Positions 34,691-43,754 of a DNA stretch of 64,000 nucleotides are shown one piece after another. The position numbers and the translations under genes were made by a program. Numbering within the stretch: position 1 is the first letter of the stretch; every line of letters begins with the position of its first letter. The notes beneath the pieces are model-generated. The model was given only the letters and a program-made list of their open reading frames with translations. It ran no database searches and was not told where the DNA came from. The stretch is from Bacillota bacterium (GTDB lineage Bacteria; Bacillota; UBA4882; UBA8346). The stretch lies in assembly GCA_023400055.1 (NCBI GenBank), contig JAEXFN010000001.1, positions 60,113 through 124,112 of the forward strand. Direction: 5' to 3'.

Positions 34691-36283
34691 CTATTGGCAA
34701 CGCAGCCGGTATTCCGAAGGCGAGCAATTCCGAACCTTCTGAAACACCTTGGCGAAATATTTGGGATCGCCGAAGCCGACCTTCTGCCCGATCTCCGAGA
34801 TCAGCCAGGCGGTCGACTCCAGCAGCTGACTGGCGCGTTCGACCCGGACCCGCTGCAGATAGTCGACGAAGTTTTGGCCCGTTTCCGCCCGGAACAAGGT
34901 GCAGAAGTGGTTTTTGCTGAGGCCCACCCGTTGCGCCAGGGATAACAGATCGATCTCCCGGGCGTAGTTGCTCTCGATAAAGGCGACGGCCTGTTTGATG
35001 GCGGGCGAATAGGCGGCGAGCCGGATCTCCCGCAACTGCCCGCTCAACCGATTGGCTTTGGCCAAAAACCAGGCCCCGATCTCGGCGATGCTGTTGCAGC
35101 GCTCCAGGAAGTCCTGCTCCTGCTCGTCCGGTCCGAAGACGGCCGCCGCCGCGATGCCGTTCTCCCAGGCTAATTTGGTAAAGTCCCCGTATAGTCCCTG
35201 AGCGACCCGGCGCAACAGCAAGGGCGAACCTTCCTCCCCGACCCGGTCGAACAAAACACGCAACGCTTCGGGCAGCCGCTCCGTTTCGCCATGGCGGACG
35301 GCCAGCAGAATATCCCGCTCAAGCTGACTGGTATGGCAATAAACCGGCGCGGCCGGGGGCAGATCGTCCTGGTTGAAAAACTCCTTCTCCGGGAAGAAAA
35401 AGCGGTAGTCGACCTGCTGGCGCATTTCCCGCCAGGCGTCGGCGATCTGGCCGCGCTCGGCCAGGGGCGGCCCGCAGATGGCCAGCGTATTCAGTTGGAA
35501 ATACTGGCGCAGGCAAGTCTGGACCTGCCGGATATTGAAAGGGATGATCTGTTTGCTGTAAGCCGCGGTTTCCGCGGGCTGGAAATTATAGATGACCGTC
35601 CATTCCAGTGCGGTCGGCGCCTCCCATACCAGCGCCGCGTGGATCCGTTCGACGATGCCGCCGATCAGGGTGGTCATCTGGTCGGCCAGCGGCAGCAGAT
35701 CGGCCCGGCCCGGCTTGCCCTTGACCAGGGCCAGTTGAAACAGGCTGTCATCCCAGTTTAAATTGAGATCGCGCCGGAAACCGGCCCATTCGTCCGGAGT
35801 GATCCGGCCGGTGAGCAAGCGCTCGGCCAGAAACTTCTTCAGATAGGAGAGCCCGGTCCGCGCCTGCTGCTGCAGCTCCTCTAGCTTCAGGTTTTGCTGG
35901 CGCTCCTGCTCCAGTGCGTCGCGCAGTTTCTGCAGGATCGGCAGCAGGGTCTGATCGTCCAGGGTGGTTTTGAGCAGGTACTCGTCGGCCCCCAATTGCA
36001 AAGCTTCCTTGGCGTATTCGAAATTATCGTAATTGGTCAGGATGATGGTCTTCAGCCAGGGCTTGCGGGATTTCAGCGTCCGGATCAACTCGATACCGTC
36101 CATCCCCGGCATCCGGATATCGGTGATCAGGATATCGGGATCGGCGGCGCCGAATTTGGCGATGGCCTGCTGCCCGTTGCTGGCGTCATCGACCACCGCA
36201 AAGCCGTGTTCGGCCCAGGAGATGGTCGACCGCAAGCCCAGCCGGACCAGAATCTCATCATCGACGATCATGACTTTAATCAT
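34691..36283 (-). CDS. YesN-type response regulator (receiver + AraC HTH)
   Basis: A 530-residue regulator. The N-terminal receiver domain shows the acidic pair in MIVDDEILVRLG, the phospho-acceptor Asp in ILITDIRMPGMDGIEL (about 55) and the switch Lys in LKTTLDD. A long middle region precedes two AraC-type helix-turn-helix motifs at the C-terminus (IDLLSLAQRVGLSKNHFCTLFR and ISEIGQKVGFGDPKYFAKVF). ATG 36283 overlaps the kinase stop (ATGA). It likely activates the downstream alpha-galactoside transport and hydrolase genes in response to the kinase. Confidence 0.9.
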   Translation of the reverse strand: MIKVMIVDDEILVRLGLRSTISWAEHGFAVVDDASNGQQAIAKFGAADPDILITDIRMPGMDGIELIRTLKSRKPWLKTIILTNYDNFEYAKEALQLGADEYLLKTTLDDQTLLPILQKLRDALEQERQQNLKLEELQQQARTGLSYLKKFLAERLLTGRITPDEWAGFRRDLNLNWDDSLFQLALVKGKPGRADLLPLADQMTTLIGGIVERIHAALVWEAPTALEWTVIYNFQPAETAAYSKQIIPFNIRQVQTCLRQYFQLNTLAICGPPLAERGQIADAWREMRQQVDYRFFFPEKEFFNQDDLPPAAPVYCHTSQLERDILLAVRHGETERLPEALRVLFDRVGEEGSPLLLRRVAQGLYGDFTKLAWENGIAAAAVFGPDEQEQDFLERCNSIAEIGAWFLAKANRLSGQLREIRLAAYSPAIKQAVAFIESNYAREIDLLSLAQRVGLSKNHFCTLFRAETGQNFVDYLQRVRVERASQLLESTAWLISEIGQKVGFGDPKYFAKVFQKVRNCSPSEYRLRCQ

Positions 36284-38118
36284 TGCAGCTGCTTCCTCTT
36301 TCCCAATCTGCGGACAGCGGGGATGCGGATGACCACCCGCGTGCCGGTGGGTTCGAGCGGCTCGATCCCCACTCCGTACTCGGGACCGAAGTTCATCTTG
36401 ATCCGCTCATCGACATTCTTGATCCCCAAGCCGCTGAACTTGTGGTCGCCGCCGGCTTTCCCCTCCAGCACCAGCCGCGCCCGCTCCGGCCGGATCCCGG
36501 GGCCGTTGTCGCTGACCTCGAAGCATACCGTGCCCGCCGCGATCGCGATCGCGATCCGCAGCCTGCCGTCCAGCACGCCATCGAGCCCGTGATAGATCGC
36601 GTTCTCCACGATCGGCTGCAAGATGAAACGCGGCGCCAGGAACTGGTCAACCCGCGGGTCCACCTCATATTCCACCGTGAAACTGTTGCCGTAGCGGAAG
36701 AGCAGGATCGCCAGGAAATTGCGGACGTTCTCGACCTCCTGATCGATGCCGATCAGGTCGTCGCTCTTGCCGATGCTGGCCCGGAGCAGATTCTCCAGCG
36801 CCGAGATGATATCGCTGATCTCCTGCACCTGGCGGATCTTGGCCAGCCAGCGCAGGGAATCCAGGGTATTGTAGAGAAAGTGCGGGTTGATCTGCGCCTG
36901 CAAGACGTTCAGCTCGGCCTGGCGTTTCTTCTTTTGGGCCTCATAGATCCCGGTCATCAGCGTCTTGATCTCCTGGACCATATGATTGTGACTGGCGGCC
37001 AGCTCATTGAATTCGTTCATGCTCTGAATCTTCAGGGAGACGTCCAAATTGCCGTTTTCGACTTCCCGCATCGACGAGCACAGCAGTTTCAGCGGCCCGG
37101 AGATCTTCTTGGAAAACAGCACGGCGAAATAAATCGCCGCCAGGAGCAGGCAGAGCGCCATGCCCAGCGTCAGATCGCGGATGAAGATATTTTCCCGTTG
37201 CAGGATCCGGTACGGGACCATGAAAAGGACCTTCCAGCCGCAGGGCGACGCGGTCTGAAAGGCCAACAGCTCGGTCCGGCCGTCGATCCGCTGCAGATAG
37301 CTGCCCCAATCGCGCAAGGTCAGGTAGTCGAAGTTCCGGCCCAGGTAACGCCGGGCGTCCCGCGCCTCGCCGTAAATCACCTGGCGGCCGGCGTCGAGGA
37401 TGGCGATGCGGCCCTGATCCCAGAGCTGGATATTCTCCAGCATTTTGGTGACGAACGCGTAATCCAGGTCGATCAGCACCCAGCCCAGGTCTTGCCGGCC
37501 GTCGAGATCGACGATCCGTTGCGCGTAGGTGACCACCTTGCTGGCGGGAGTCAGCAGCTGGCCGACATAGTCGTCGGAATGGACGCCGCTGATGACCACG
37601 CCGACCTCGGAACGGATGATCCGCTTGAACCAGTCCTGGCGCTTCAGATGGCTGAGCAATGCCGGCGGTCCGCTGGAATAGATCTTGCGCTGATGCTGCG
37701 AGATGACGTAGATCCCGGTCACTTCCGACCGCGTGCTGGTCAGCCCGGCCAAAAAACTCTTCAGCTTATTCTGATAGGAGATCTCCTTCCAGCGGTCCAG
37801 GCCCGTCTCATCCGCCAAAACCGCCAAAACGTCCTGGTTGACCGATATGACATAGGACAAACTTTGCAGGTCCCGGAAGTAATACTCGATATTCTCTTTT
37901 ACCTTGATGATGATCTGCTCGATATAGGTCTGCACCCGTTTGGTAATGGTTTGCGAGGAGACCGAGTAGGTAATCAAGCCGAGCAGAAAGAGCGGGACCA
38001 CGATGAGCAGCACAAAATGAAAGATCAAAGTGGTCTGAACCGTGTTGAAAGGTCGGCCTTTCAACCAGCGGTTCCACCGTTCCCGCCAATCTCCCAACGC
38101 TGGCAACCCTGTTTTCAT
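36280..38118 (-). CDS. YesM-type sensor histidine kinase
   Basis: A 612-residue membrane kinase. One transmembrane helix near 28-52 (VQTTLIFHFVLLIVVPLFLLG), an extracytoplasmic sensing region of about 250 residues (Cache-like), and a second helix near 310 (LTLGMALCLLLAAIYFAVLF) followed by HAMP. The His_kinase domain has its histidine in QINPHFLYNTLDSLRWL, and the ATPase has NGPGI and SGLGIKNVDERI. ATG 38118. It forms a pair with the overlapping response regulator. The presence of a lipoprotein binding protein in the same transcript suggests it reads bound sugar. Confidence 0.9.
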   Translation of the reverse strand: MKTGLPALGDWRERWNRWLKGRPFNTVQTTLIFHFVLLIVVPLFLLGLITYSVSSQTITKRVQTYIEQIIIKVKENIEYYFRDLQSLSYVISVNQDVLAVLADETGLDRWKEISYQNKLKSFLAGLTSTRSEVTGIYVISQHQRKIYSSGPPALLSHLKRQDWFKRIIRSEVGVVISGVHSDDYVGQLLTPASKVVTYAQRIVDLDGRQDLGWVLIDLDYAFVTKMLENIQLWDQGRIAILDAGRQVIYGEARDARRYLGRNFDYLTLRDWGSYLQRIDGRTELLAFQTASPCGWKVLFMVPYRILQRENIFIRDLTLGMALCLLLAAIYFAVLFSKKISGPLKLLCSSMREVENGNLDVSLKIQSMNEFNELAASHNHMVQEIKTLMTGIYEAQKKKRQAELNVLQAQINPHFLYNTLDSLRWLAKIRQVQEISDIISALENLLRASIGKSDDLIGIDQEVENVRNFLAILLFRYGNSFTVEYEVDPRVDQFLAPRFILQPIVENAIYHGLDGVLDGRLRIAIAIAAGTVCFEVSDNGPGIRPERARLVLEGKAGGDHKFSGLGIKNVDERIKMNFGPEYGVGIEPLEPTGTRVVIRIPAVRRLGKRKQLQ

Positions 38119-38885
38119 GGCGCACCCTGATCCGAAAATTAACCATCGAGTTACTAAAAATTTATATTTCGCGGTCGAATGTCTTTTCCCTGCTTTTTAC
38201 CAAAGCATCCTTTCAATCCCTGTCCGCGCTGAGCAATGATGCCAAACTCCCGCCGGATCTCGCGCGGCAGCTCGACCCGACCCGGTTGCGGGCTTCGGTC
38301 CGCTCCATCATCCGCGCCTTGAACCCAGCCACCGTTTATGGGTCGCCGTTACCTGGCGGTAGCAGTCCGCCAGCGTCGCGCCAAAACCGCCGCCGGTTCG
38401 GCCGCAAACGCTCGATTCAAAACCGCCTCATTACCCGAAATCAACAAGTCGAGCAAATAAAAACGACTGTCCGAATTCAGTCTCGTTAGAAATCGTATAA
38501 CACAGTTCATTAAATATAGTCAATAATATTTTCGATTACAAGCAACAAATTCAAACATCAAAAATTTAACCCATAGAAGGGGCCTCAGCAATCAAGCTTT
38601 GACCCATGACCGAAAGTCCGTCGGTATCACCGACGGACTCTCCAATGAAAGACGACTTCCATGATTGATATTATACCGCGAAAAGCCGGGCCTGGAGTAT
38701 CGTTTTTGTACCCGAAAAATATCATCCGCATCCCGAAATCGTCCGGAATCAGCGGCCGGCGTTTGATGGATAAGCCTGGGAATGAGTTGCAGAAGATCAC
38801 GGATGGATGGATTTAAGGATTTCACGGAAAAACCCACTTCCCGATCGCTAGGCCGTGGCATCCTTTCATCCGTTAAATCCGCGAT
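38119..38885. other. Gene-free region with gene-remnant-like stretches
   Basis: About 770 bp with no intact gene. On the minus strand, 38,236-38,286 reads PGRVELPREIRREFGI, which resembles an AbrB/SpoVT-type DNA-binding motif; nearby 38,343-38,460 another frame reads LDLLISGNEAVLNRAF. These may be remnants of a decayed regulatory gene. The promoter of the kinase gene must lie near 38,130-38,200 (AT-rich), but no clear consensus was found. Confidence 0.35.
38615..38639. other. Perfect 11-bp hairpin
   Basis: AGTCCGTCGGT and ACCGACGGACT pair perfectly around a 3-nt loop. Neither strand has a following U-run, so it is not a standard terminator. It could be an isolated palindromic element or protein-binding site. 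Confidence 0.5.
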
Positions 38886-39137
38886 CAAGTCTTTCTGCGA
38901 ATTAGCAAGCTCTCTCAGTCGCTCAACAAGCTCATTTTGTGGATAAGTGAGCTCTTTCAGTCGTTCAATAAGCTCTTTTTGTGAATAAATGAGCTCTTTC
39001 AGTCGTCCAATAAGCTCTTTTTGTGGATAAACGAGCTTGTTTTGTTAATAAAAGAACTCTTTTTGTGAATAAATGAGCTCTTTCAGTCGTTCAACAAGCT
39101 CTTTTTGTGGATAAGTGGTCTATTCCTGTGGATAAAC
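38886..39137. repeat. 21-nt tandem repeat array C (12 units)
   Basis: Twelve units of exactly 21 nt. Two unit types mostly alternate: AAGCTCTTTTTGTGGATAA-type and GAGCTCTTTCAGTCGTTCAA-type, giving a 42-nt super-period; two units near 39,033-39,074 break the alternation. AT-rich and unrelated in sequence to array A, but the same length and organisation. It lies 78 nt past the nadE stop, beyond a terminator-like hairpin. Confidence 0.95.
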
Positions 39138-39159
39138 GGAATCGTTGAATAAAATTAAC

Positions 39160-39186
39160 GGGCCCGACTGTGGCTACGTCAGGCCC
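39160..39186 (-). terminator. Terminator-like hairpin after nadE
   Basis: On the minus strand GGGCCTGAC and GTCGGGCCC pair (one T-G wobble) around a 9-nt loop, followed by GTTAATTTTATT, a broken U-run. It begins 29 nt past the nadE stop. Confidence 0.6.
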
Positions 39187-39214
39187 TTGAAAAATTGGTC
39201 CGAAATCCGCAGGC

Positions 39215-40885
39215 TCATTTGGATTCGACCAGCTCCAACCCATCGTCGAGCCGTTTGGCCACCGGCATCCGCCGGCCGACGCCGAAGGCCTTGGAGGTCA
39301 CCCGCAAGCCGGGCGCGGCCTGCCTGCGCTTGTACTCATTGCGATCCACCGTCCGTATGACCCAGCGCACGGTCGCCGGATCGAAGCCTTGCGCCACGAT
39401 CTCCGCGGCCGAACGGCCCTCCTCGACGTAATCCTGGAGGATCGCGTCCAGGATGTCATACGGCGGCAAAGTGTCCTGATCCTTCTGGTCGGGGCGCAGC
39501 TCGGCCGAGGGCGCCTTATCGATGATCGCGCGCGGAATCAGCTCCCGCTCCCGGTCGACGTACTCCGCCAGTTGGTAGACCAAGGTCTTCGGCACGTCGG
39601 AAATGGCGCTGAGGCCGCCACTCATGTCCCCGTACAGGGTACAGTAGCCCACCGCCAGCTCGCTCTTGTTGCCGGTGGACAGCGCCAGATAACCGTATTT
39701 GTTGGAGAAGGCCATCAGAATGTTGCCGCGGATCCGCGCCTGAATGTTCTCCTCGGCCACATCGGGCTTGCTCCCGGCGAAATGGGGCGCCAGCGTCTCC
39801 AGGTAAGCCTCGAAGGTTTTGACGATGGAGATCTCCTTGAATTCGATCCCCAGGTTGGCGGCCAGTTCCCGCGAGTCATCGACGCTCCCGCCCGAGGAAT
39901 AGGGCGAGGGCATCGTGATCCCCAGGACATTTTCCGGGCCCAACGCGGCAACGGCCAGACAGGCCGTGAGCGCCGAGTCGATGCCGCCGGACAGCCCGAT
40001 GACCGCCCGCTTGAAACCGCATTTATGGAGGTAATCCCTGATCCCGAGCACCAAGGCCTGGTAAACCGCGGCCACCTTGTCCAGCGGTTGGTACAGCCCG
40101 GCGTCCCCCGGCTGATCGGTATCCACCGTCACCCAATCCTCGGAAAAATACGGCCCGACCGACGACGGCCGGCCCTCCTTGTCAAAGCTCATACTGCCGC
40201 CGTCGAAGATCAGCTCGTCATTGCCGCCGACCTGGTTGACGAAGAGGAACGGCAAATGATGGCGGTGGGCGTGATTCTGGATCAGCCGGTAACGGATCTC
40301 ATCCTTGCCCAGGTGAAACGGGGAGGCGGAAATGTTGATCAGGACCGTGGCGCCCTGATCGGCCAGATCCTGAATGGGATCGAAATCGTAGAGCAGGCGC
40401 TGCGGCCAGAATTCCGGATCGTTCCAGGCGTCTTCGCAGATGGAGATGCCCAAGGTTTCGCCTTTGAACCGGACTACCCGCACCCGCTCGGCCGGATCGA
40501 AATGGCGGGCCTCGTCAAACACATCGTAGGTCGGCAACAGCGACTTGTCCTGTCGGAAACGGACTCGGCCCTGGTAGATCAAGAGCGCGCTGTTGGTCAA
40601 GGGCTTGCCGGTGCTGCGGCCGGCCGGCAGCGGCGCGCCGATGAGCAGCCCCGTCTCGGGATAGCCCGCCGAAAACTCGGCCAGCTCGGCCACGGCCCGC
40701 TCGGCCTGAGTGATGAACCAATCCTTTTCCAACAGATCCTTCGGCGGATAACCCACCAACGACAACTCGGGAAAAACGATTAAATCGGTCCGTCCGGCCA
40801 GCCGGGCCAGCGCATCCTTCATCCGGGCCAGATTCCCCCCGATGTCGCCGACCACCGCATTGACCTGTCCGATAGTAATTTTCAT
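39215..40885 (-). CDS. nadE: Glutamine-dependent NAD+ synthetase
   Basis: A 556-residue two-domain enzyme that makes NAD+ from nicotinate adenine dinucleotide (deamido-NAD+). The N-terminal nitrilase-type glutaminase has the triad Glu40 (VFPELSLVGYPPKDLL), Lys114 (RQDKSLLPTYDVFDE) and Cys150 (GISICEDAW). The C-terminal synthetase has the ATP-binding PP-loop SGGIDSAL and the tail TSKAFGVGRRMPVAKR. Length matches the bacterial glutamine-dependent form. ATG 40885 has GGGAGG five nt upstream. Monocistronic with its own promoter. Confidence 0.95.
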   Translation of the reverse strand: MKITIGQVNAVVGDIGGNLARMKDALARLAGRTDLIVFPELSLVGYPPKDLLEKDWFITQAERAVAELAEFSAGYPETGLLIGAPLPAGRSTGKPLTNSALLIYQGRVRFRQDKSLLPTYDVFDEARHFDPAERVRVVRFKGETLGISICEDAWNDPEFWPQRLLYDFDPIQDLADQGATVLINISASPFHLGKDEIRYRLIQNHAHRHHLPFLFVNQVGGNDELIFDGGSMSFDKEGRPSSVGPYFSEDWVTVDTDQPGDAGLYQPLDKVAAVYQALVLGIRDYLHKCGFKRAVIGLSGGIDSALTACLAVAALGPENVLGITMPSPYSSGGSVDDSRELAANLGIEFKEISIVKTFEAYLETLAPHFAGSKPDVAEENIQARIRGNILMAFSNKYGYLALSTGNKSELAVGYCTLYGDMSGGLSAISDVPKTLVYQLAEYVDRERELIPRAIIDKAPSAELRPDQKDQDTLPPYDILDAILQDYVEEGRSAAEIVAQGFDPATVRWVIRTVDRNEYKRRQAAPGLRVTSKAFGVGRRMPVAKRLDDGLELVESK

Positions 40886-41013
40886 GAAAGCCTCCCTGGC
40901 AAATATATGGCTTGGTTATGCCCGCCGCCGGCCGTGGCCCATGCGAACCGCCCGGAACGGGTCGAAATTGGACGAATTAAGCTAGATAACCCCGAATATC
41001 ATGTTAATTAACA

Positions 41014-41041
41014 ATTATATCACTTGCCGCTTGGAAAACAA
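41014..41041 (-). promoter_or_regulatory. SigmaA-type promoter upstream of nadE
   Basis: On the minus strand TTGTTT and a perfect TATAAT are separated by 16 bp, about 130 bp upstream of the nadE ATG. Confidence 0.55.
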
Positions 41042-41090
41042 TAGATCATTTGTTAAAACCAATGGCGGCCGCGCCCTGGCAAACCACAAC

Positions 41091-41116
41091 GAAAAAGGAC
41101 GGCCCACCGGCCGCCC
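41091..41116 (-). terminator. Rho-independent terminator of the radical SAM gene
   Basis: Immediately after the stop codon, on the minus strand, an 8-bp GC-rich stem (GGGCGGCC / GGCCGTCC, one mismatch) is followed by five T. Confidence 0.8.
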
Positions 41117-42100
41117 CTAACTGATCACTGTCACTTTCCTGCCGCATCCCGGACAGGTGGCCCCGGACACGCATTTCGTCCGGTAGCTATTGCGCTCGAT
41201 CCATAAAGCGCCGCACTCCGGGCAGCGCGTATCGTTCTCTCCGCCCATATTGCCCAGATAGACGAAGCTCAAATGCTCCTTGGCGATCCGGCCGGCCTCC
41301 GCCATGGTGGCGGCGGGCGTCGGCGGCGCGGTCGACTGGTAGCTCGGGAAATAACGCGACAGATGCAGCGGAATCTCCCGGTCCAGCGCGGCGATCCACT
41401 GCGCCAGGGCGCGGATCTGCTCCGGCCGGTCATTTTCGCCGGGAACGATCAGCGTCGTCAGCTCGAGGTGGATCCGGCCGGCCGCCGCCCGGATATTGTC
41501 CAGCACCGGCTGCAGTTGCCCGGAACAAAGGCGCCGGTAATAATCGGGCTCAAAACCTTTCAGATCAATATTGGCCGCATCGGTCCACTGCAATAGCTCG
41601 GCCCAGGGTTCCGGCTGCAGGAAACCGTTGGTGACCAACACGTTTTTGAGCCCCCGCTCCCGGATGAGCGGCATCGTCGCCATCAGAAACTCAAACCACA
41701 CCCCCGGCTCGGAATAGGTATAGGCCAAGCCGATGCTGTCATGCTCCGCGCTGGCCCGCAGCGCCAGAGCGGCCAATTCCTCGGGCTCCAGGCCTTGCGT
41801 CGGCGCGTCCGCCCGGGAGATCTGCCAGTTCTGACAGAACCGGCAGGCGAGGTTGCAACCGATCGTTCCCACCGAGAGAATAGCGCGGCCGGGATAATAG
41901 TGGTAGAGGGGCTTCTTTTCGATGGGGTCCGAGGCGATGCTGGTGATCTGTCCGAAATTGGCCGTCAGCAACCGGCCGTCGCGATGGGTGCGGACCCGGC
42001 AAAAACCGGTCTGCTCCGGACCGAGCCGGCACTGTTGCGGGCAGAGACGGCAGACCAGCTGTCCTTCGGGAAGTACTTCATAATATTGGGCTTCGATCAT
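41117..42100 (-). CDS. amrS: AmmeMemoRadiSam system radical SAM enzyme
   Basis: A 327-residue radical SAM protein. The [4Fe-4S] cysteines are Cys82, Cys86 and Cys89 (GCNLACRFCQNWQIS), preceded by an N-terminal cysteine cluster (CRLCPQQCRLG, GFCRV) and followed by a C-terminal zinc-ribbon (CPECGALW, CPGCGRK). This matches the AmrS family, found with AMMECR1 and Memo homologues and proposed to modify small molecules or proteins; the reaction is not established. ATG 42100, with a weak SD. The fused Memo-AMMECR1 gene lies upstream on the same strand, separated by a 255-bp repeat-filled spacer. Confidence 0.9.
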   Translation of the reverse strand: MIEAQYYEVLPEGQLVCRLCPQQCRLGPEQTGFCRVRTHRDGRLLTANFGQITSIASDPIEKKPLYHYYPGRAILSVGTIGCNLACRFCQNWQISRADAPTQGLEPEELAALALRASAEHDSIGLAYTYSEPGVWFEFLMATMPLIRERGLKNVLVTNGFLQPEPWAELLQWTDAANIDLKGFEPDYYRRLCSGQLQPVLDNIRAAAGRIHLELTTLIVPGENDRPEQIRALAQWIAALDREIPLHLSRYFPSYQSTAPPTPAATMAEAGRIAKEHLSFVYLGNMGGENDTRCPECGALWIERNSYRTKCVSGATCPGCGRKVTVIS

Positions 42101-42154
42101 GCAATCACTGCCTTGTCGATCGTTAGGTGTTAGTTGTTGGCGATGAGATGAAAA

Positions 42155-42350
42155 GGGTTGTTAGTTGCTAGTTGCTGGTGGTTCGTGGTTGGTGGTTGGT
42201 GGTTCGTAGTTCGTGATTAGTAGTTGGTGGTGGAACCAAACCTAACAACCACGAACCTGAATCAACATCCTGACTCAGCATCAATAACTACGAACTACCA
42301 ACCTGAATCGGTTCCTTGAATCAGCCTCAACAACCACGAACTACCAACAC
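42155..42350. repeat. 7-nt repeat tract with an inverted AC-rich partner
   Basis: From 42,155 to 42,231 the sequence is eleven 7-nt units of the type TAGTTGC / TGGTGGT / TCGTAGT. From about 42,243 to 42,350 the complementary type (ACGAACT, ACCAACC, CAACAAC) appears, interrupted by CTGAATC-containing stretches. The halves could pair into a long imperfect hairpin. It fills the spacer between the two AmmeMemoRadiSam genes. Confidence 0.85.
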
Positions 42351-42355
42351 TTTTT

Positions 42356-43750
42356 TCAATGATACCTAACCACTTCGAACCGTTCCAGTTCCGCCGGCTC
42401 ATCCGGTCCGATTCCCGCCTTGCGTTTGGCGATGGCCACCTGCTCCGTCGCGCTCTCGACCCCTTCGATGTTGGGCAGAAGCAAACCGCGGCGGCCGCCC
42501 CGGGTGACGATCACGCCGTAACGGGACGGGTCCAATTGTTCGAGACCGGCGATGGGTTCGGCCGGCTTCAGAACATCCACGCTGTAGGTCAGGTCATCCA
42601 ACTCTTCCGCCGTCACCGGGTCGAAACGGTGATCGTGGCTGGCCGCGGAGACGGCGTTCTGCCGGACTTCCGCCGCCAAACTGGCCTGAGTCGCCTCGAT
42701 AGTGCCGATACAGCCGCGCAGTTGGCCGTGTTTCTTCAGCGAAACGAAAACCCCGGCCCGTTCCGACGCGAATTGGCTCAACTCTTCCGGTTGCGGCAGG
42801 GGCTGCTTCCGGACGTGGGCCTCCACTACCCGCCGCGCATAACGGACCAACGGGCTCTCCCCGGCGCGCCGCTCCGCCAGCGTCGTTTTCCTCCGCCCGA
42901 ACAGCTCCGGCACCAGGCTCTCCCGGGTCTCTCCGGTCGGCTGGAAAGTGGCCACGCCGTATCCGACGCCGAAGGGACCCTGATAGCTATGGACCTTCAC
43001 CCGGAACCCGGTCTTGTCGAGCGTCCCCAACAGCATGATGAGGCTCCGGAAACCGCATTCCGCCGCTTTTTCCAGCAGCACCGGGTCCAGCTCGAAGAAC
43101 GGCGTCACCGCCTCCGCGCGCAACAGCTCGATGAGCTTATGGTCAAACTCGGCGCCGCGCGGATCGTAAGGCGCCGGCGCGCCGGGCAATAAACAGTGGG
43201 ACAGGTCGCCGCTGGCGATGATCGCCGTTTTCCGGCCCAGTTGGGCTGCGGCTTCGGCCACCACCGTTCCGAACTGGTACAACTCCTCCAGCGGTAAGTA
43301 GCTCAAGGGAATGACCACTAGTTTGGCTTGGGCGGCCCATTGCGGATCGAAGAAGGAAAGCGGCACCAGCACGCCGTGATCCAAACCGCCCGCACGGCCC
43401 CGCGCCGCTTCCCGTTGCTGCAGCGGATACACCGGCAGGTCCGCCGTGCGGCCGATGGCGGCGATCCGCTCCACCAGTTCCCGGTCGTTCTCCCAGCGCC
43501 AAGTCGGCTGGGCCCCGAATTGCCGGAGATCGCCGGCCAGTTCGCGATCGTCGTATACGATCACTGCATCAGAGTACACCGTCCCGTGCGGGGTGAAAAC
43601 CACCAGTGTCTCCGGCGGATCCTGGGCCAGCAGCCGGTCGACCTCCCGCAGCGACCGGATGGTCTCCGCCACCTTGTCCCGGTCCGTCTCGCTCCCCACC
43701 CCCGGCACGATCAGCGGCGGATGGGGAACCAAAGCCCCGAAATGGATCAT
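42356..43750 (-). CDS. Memo-AMMECR1 fusion, AmmeMemoRadiSam system proteins A and B
   Basis: A 464-residue fusion. The N-terminal part (about 1-270) is a LigB/Memo-type domain (LVPHPPLIVPGVG, TLVVFTPHG, DHGVLVPLSFF, IIASGDLSHCL). The C-terminal part (about 285-464) is AMMECR1 (GVFVSLKKHGQLRGCIGTIE, SAASHDHRFDPVT, GRRGLLLPNIEGVE). Usually the two are separate or fused as here, and they partner a radical SAM protein, which is the next gene. I prefer ATG 43750 to 43765 because related proteins begin MIxFAxxVPHPP. It starts 4 bp after the stop of the barrel-like gene. Reaction unknown. Confidence 0.9.
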   Translation of the reverse strand: MIHFGALVPHPPLIVPGVGSETDRDKVAETIRSLREVDRLLAQDPPETLVVFTPHGTVYSDAVIVYDDRELAGDLRQFGAQPTWRWENDRELVERIAAIGRTADLPVYPLQQREAARGRAGGLDHGVLVPLSFFDPQWAAQAKLVVIPLSYLPLEELYQFGTVVAEAAAQLGRKTAIIASGDLSHCLLPGAPAPYDPRGAEFDHKLIELLRAEAVTPFFELDPVLLEKAAECGFRSLIMLLGTLDKTGFRVKVHSYQGPFGVGYGVATFQPTGETRESLVPELFGRRKTTLAERRAGESPLVRYARRVVEAHVRKQPLPQPEELSQFASERAGVFVSLKKHGQLRGCIGTIEATQASLAAEVRQNAVSAASHDHRFDPVTAEELDDLTYSVDVLKPAEPIAGLEQLDPSRYGVIVTRGGRRGLLLPNIEGVESATEQVAIAKRKAGIGPDEPAELERFEVVRYH

Positions 43751-43754
43751 GTTA

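Noticed and set aside
36283..38130. 615-codon plus-strand open frame
   Set aside because: Antisense shadow of the YesM-type kinase; no SD and no domain pattern.
39389..40783. 464-codon plus-strand open frame
   Set aside because: Antisense shadow of nadE.
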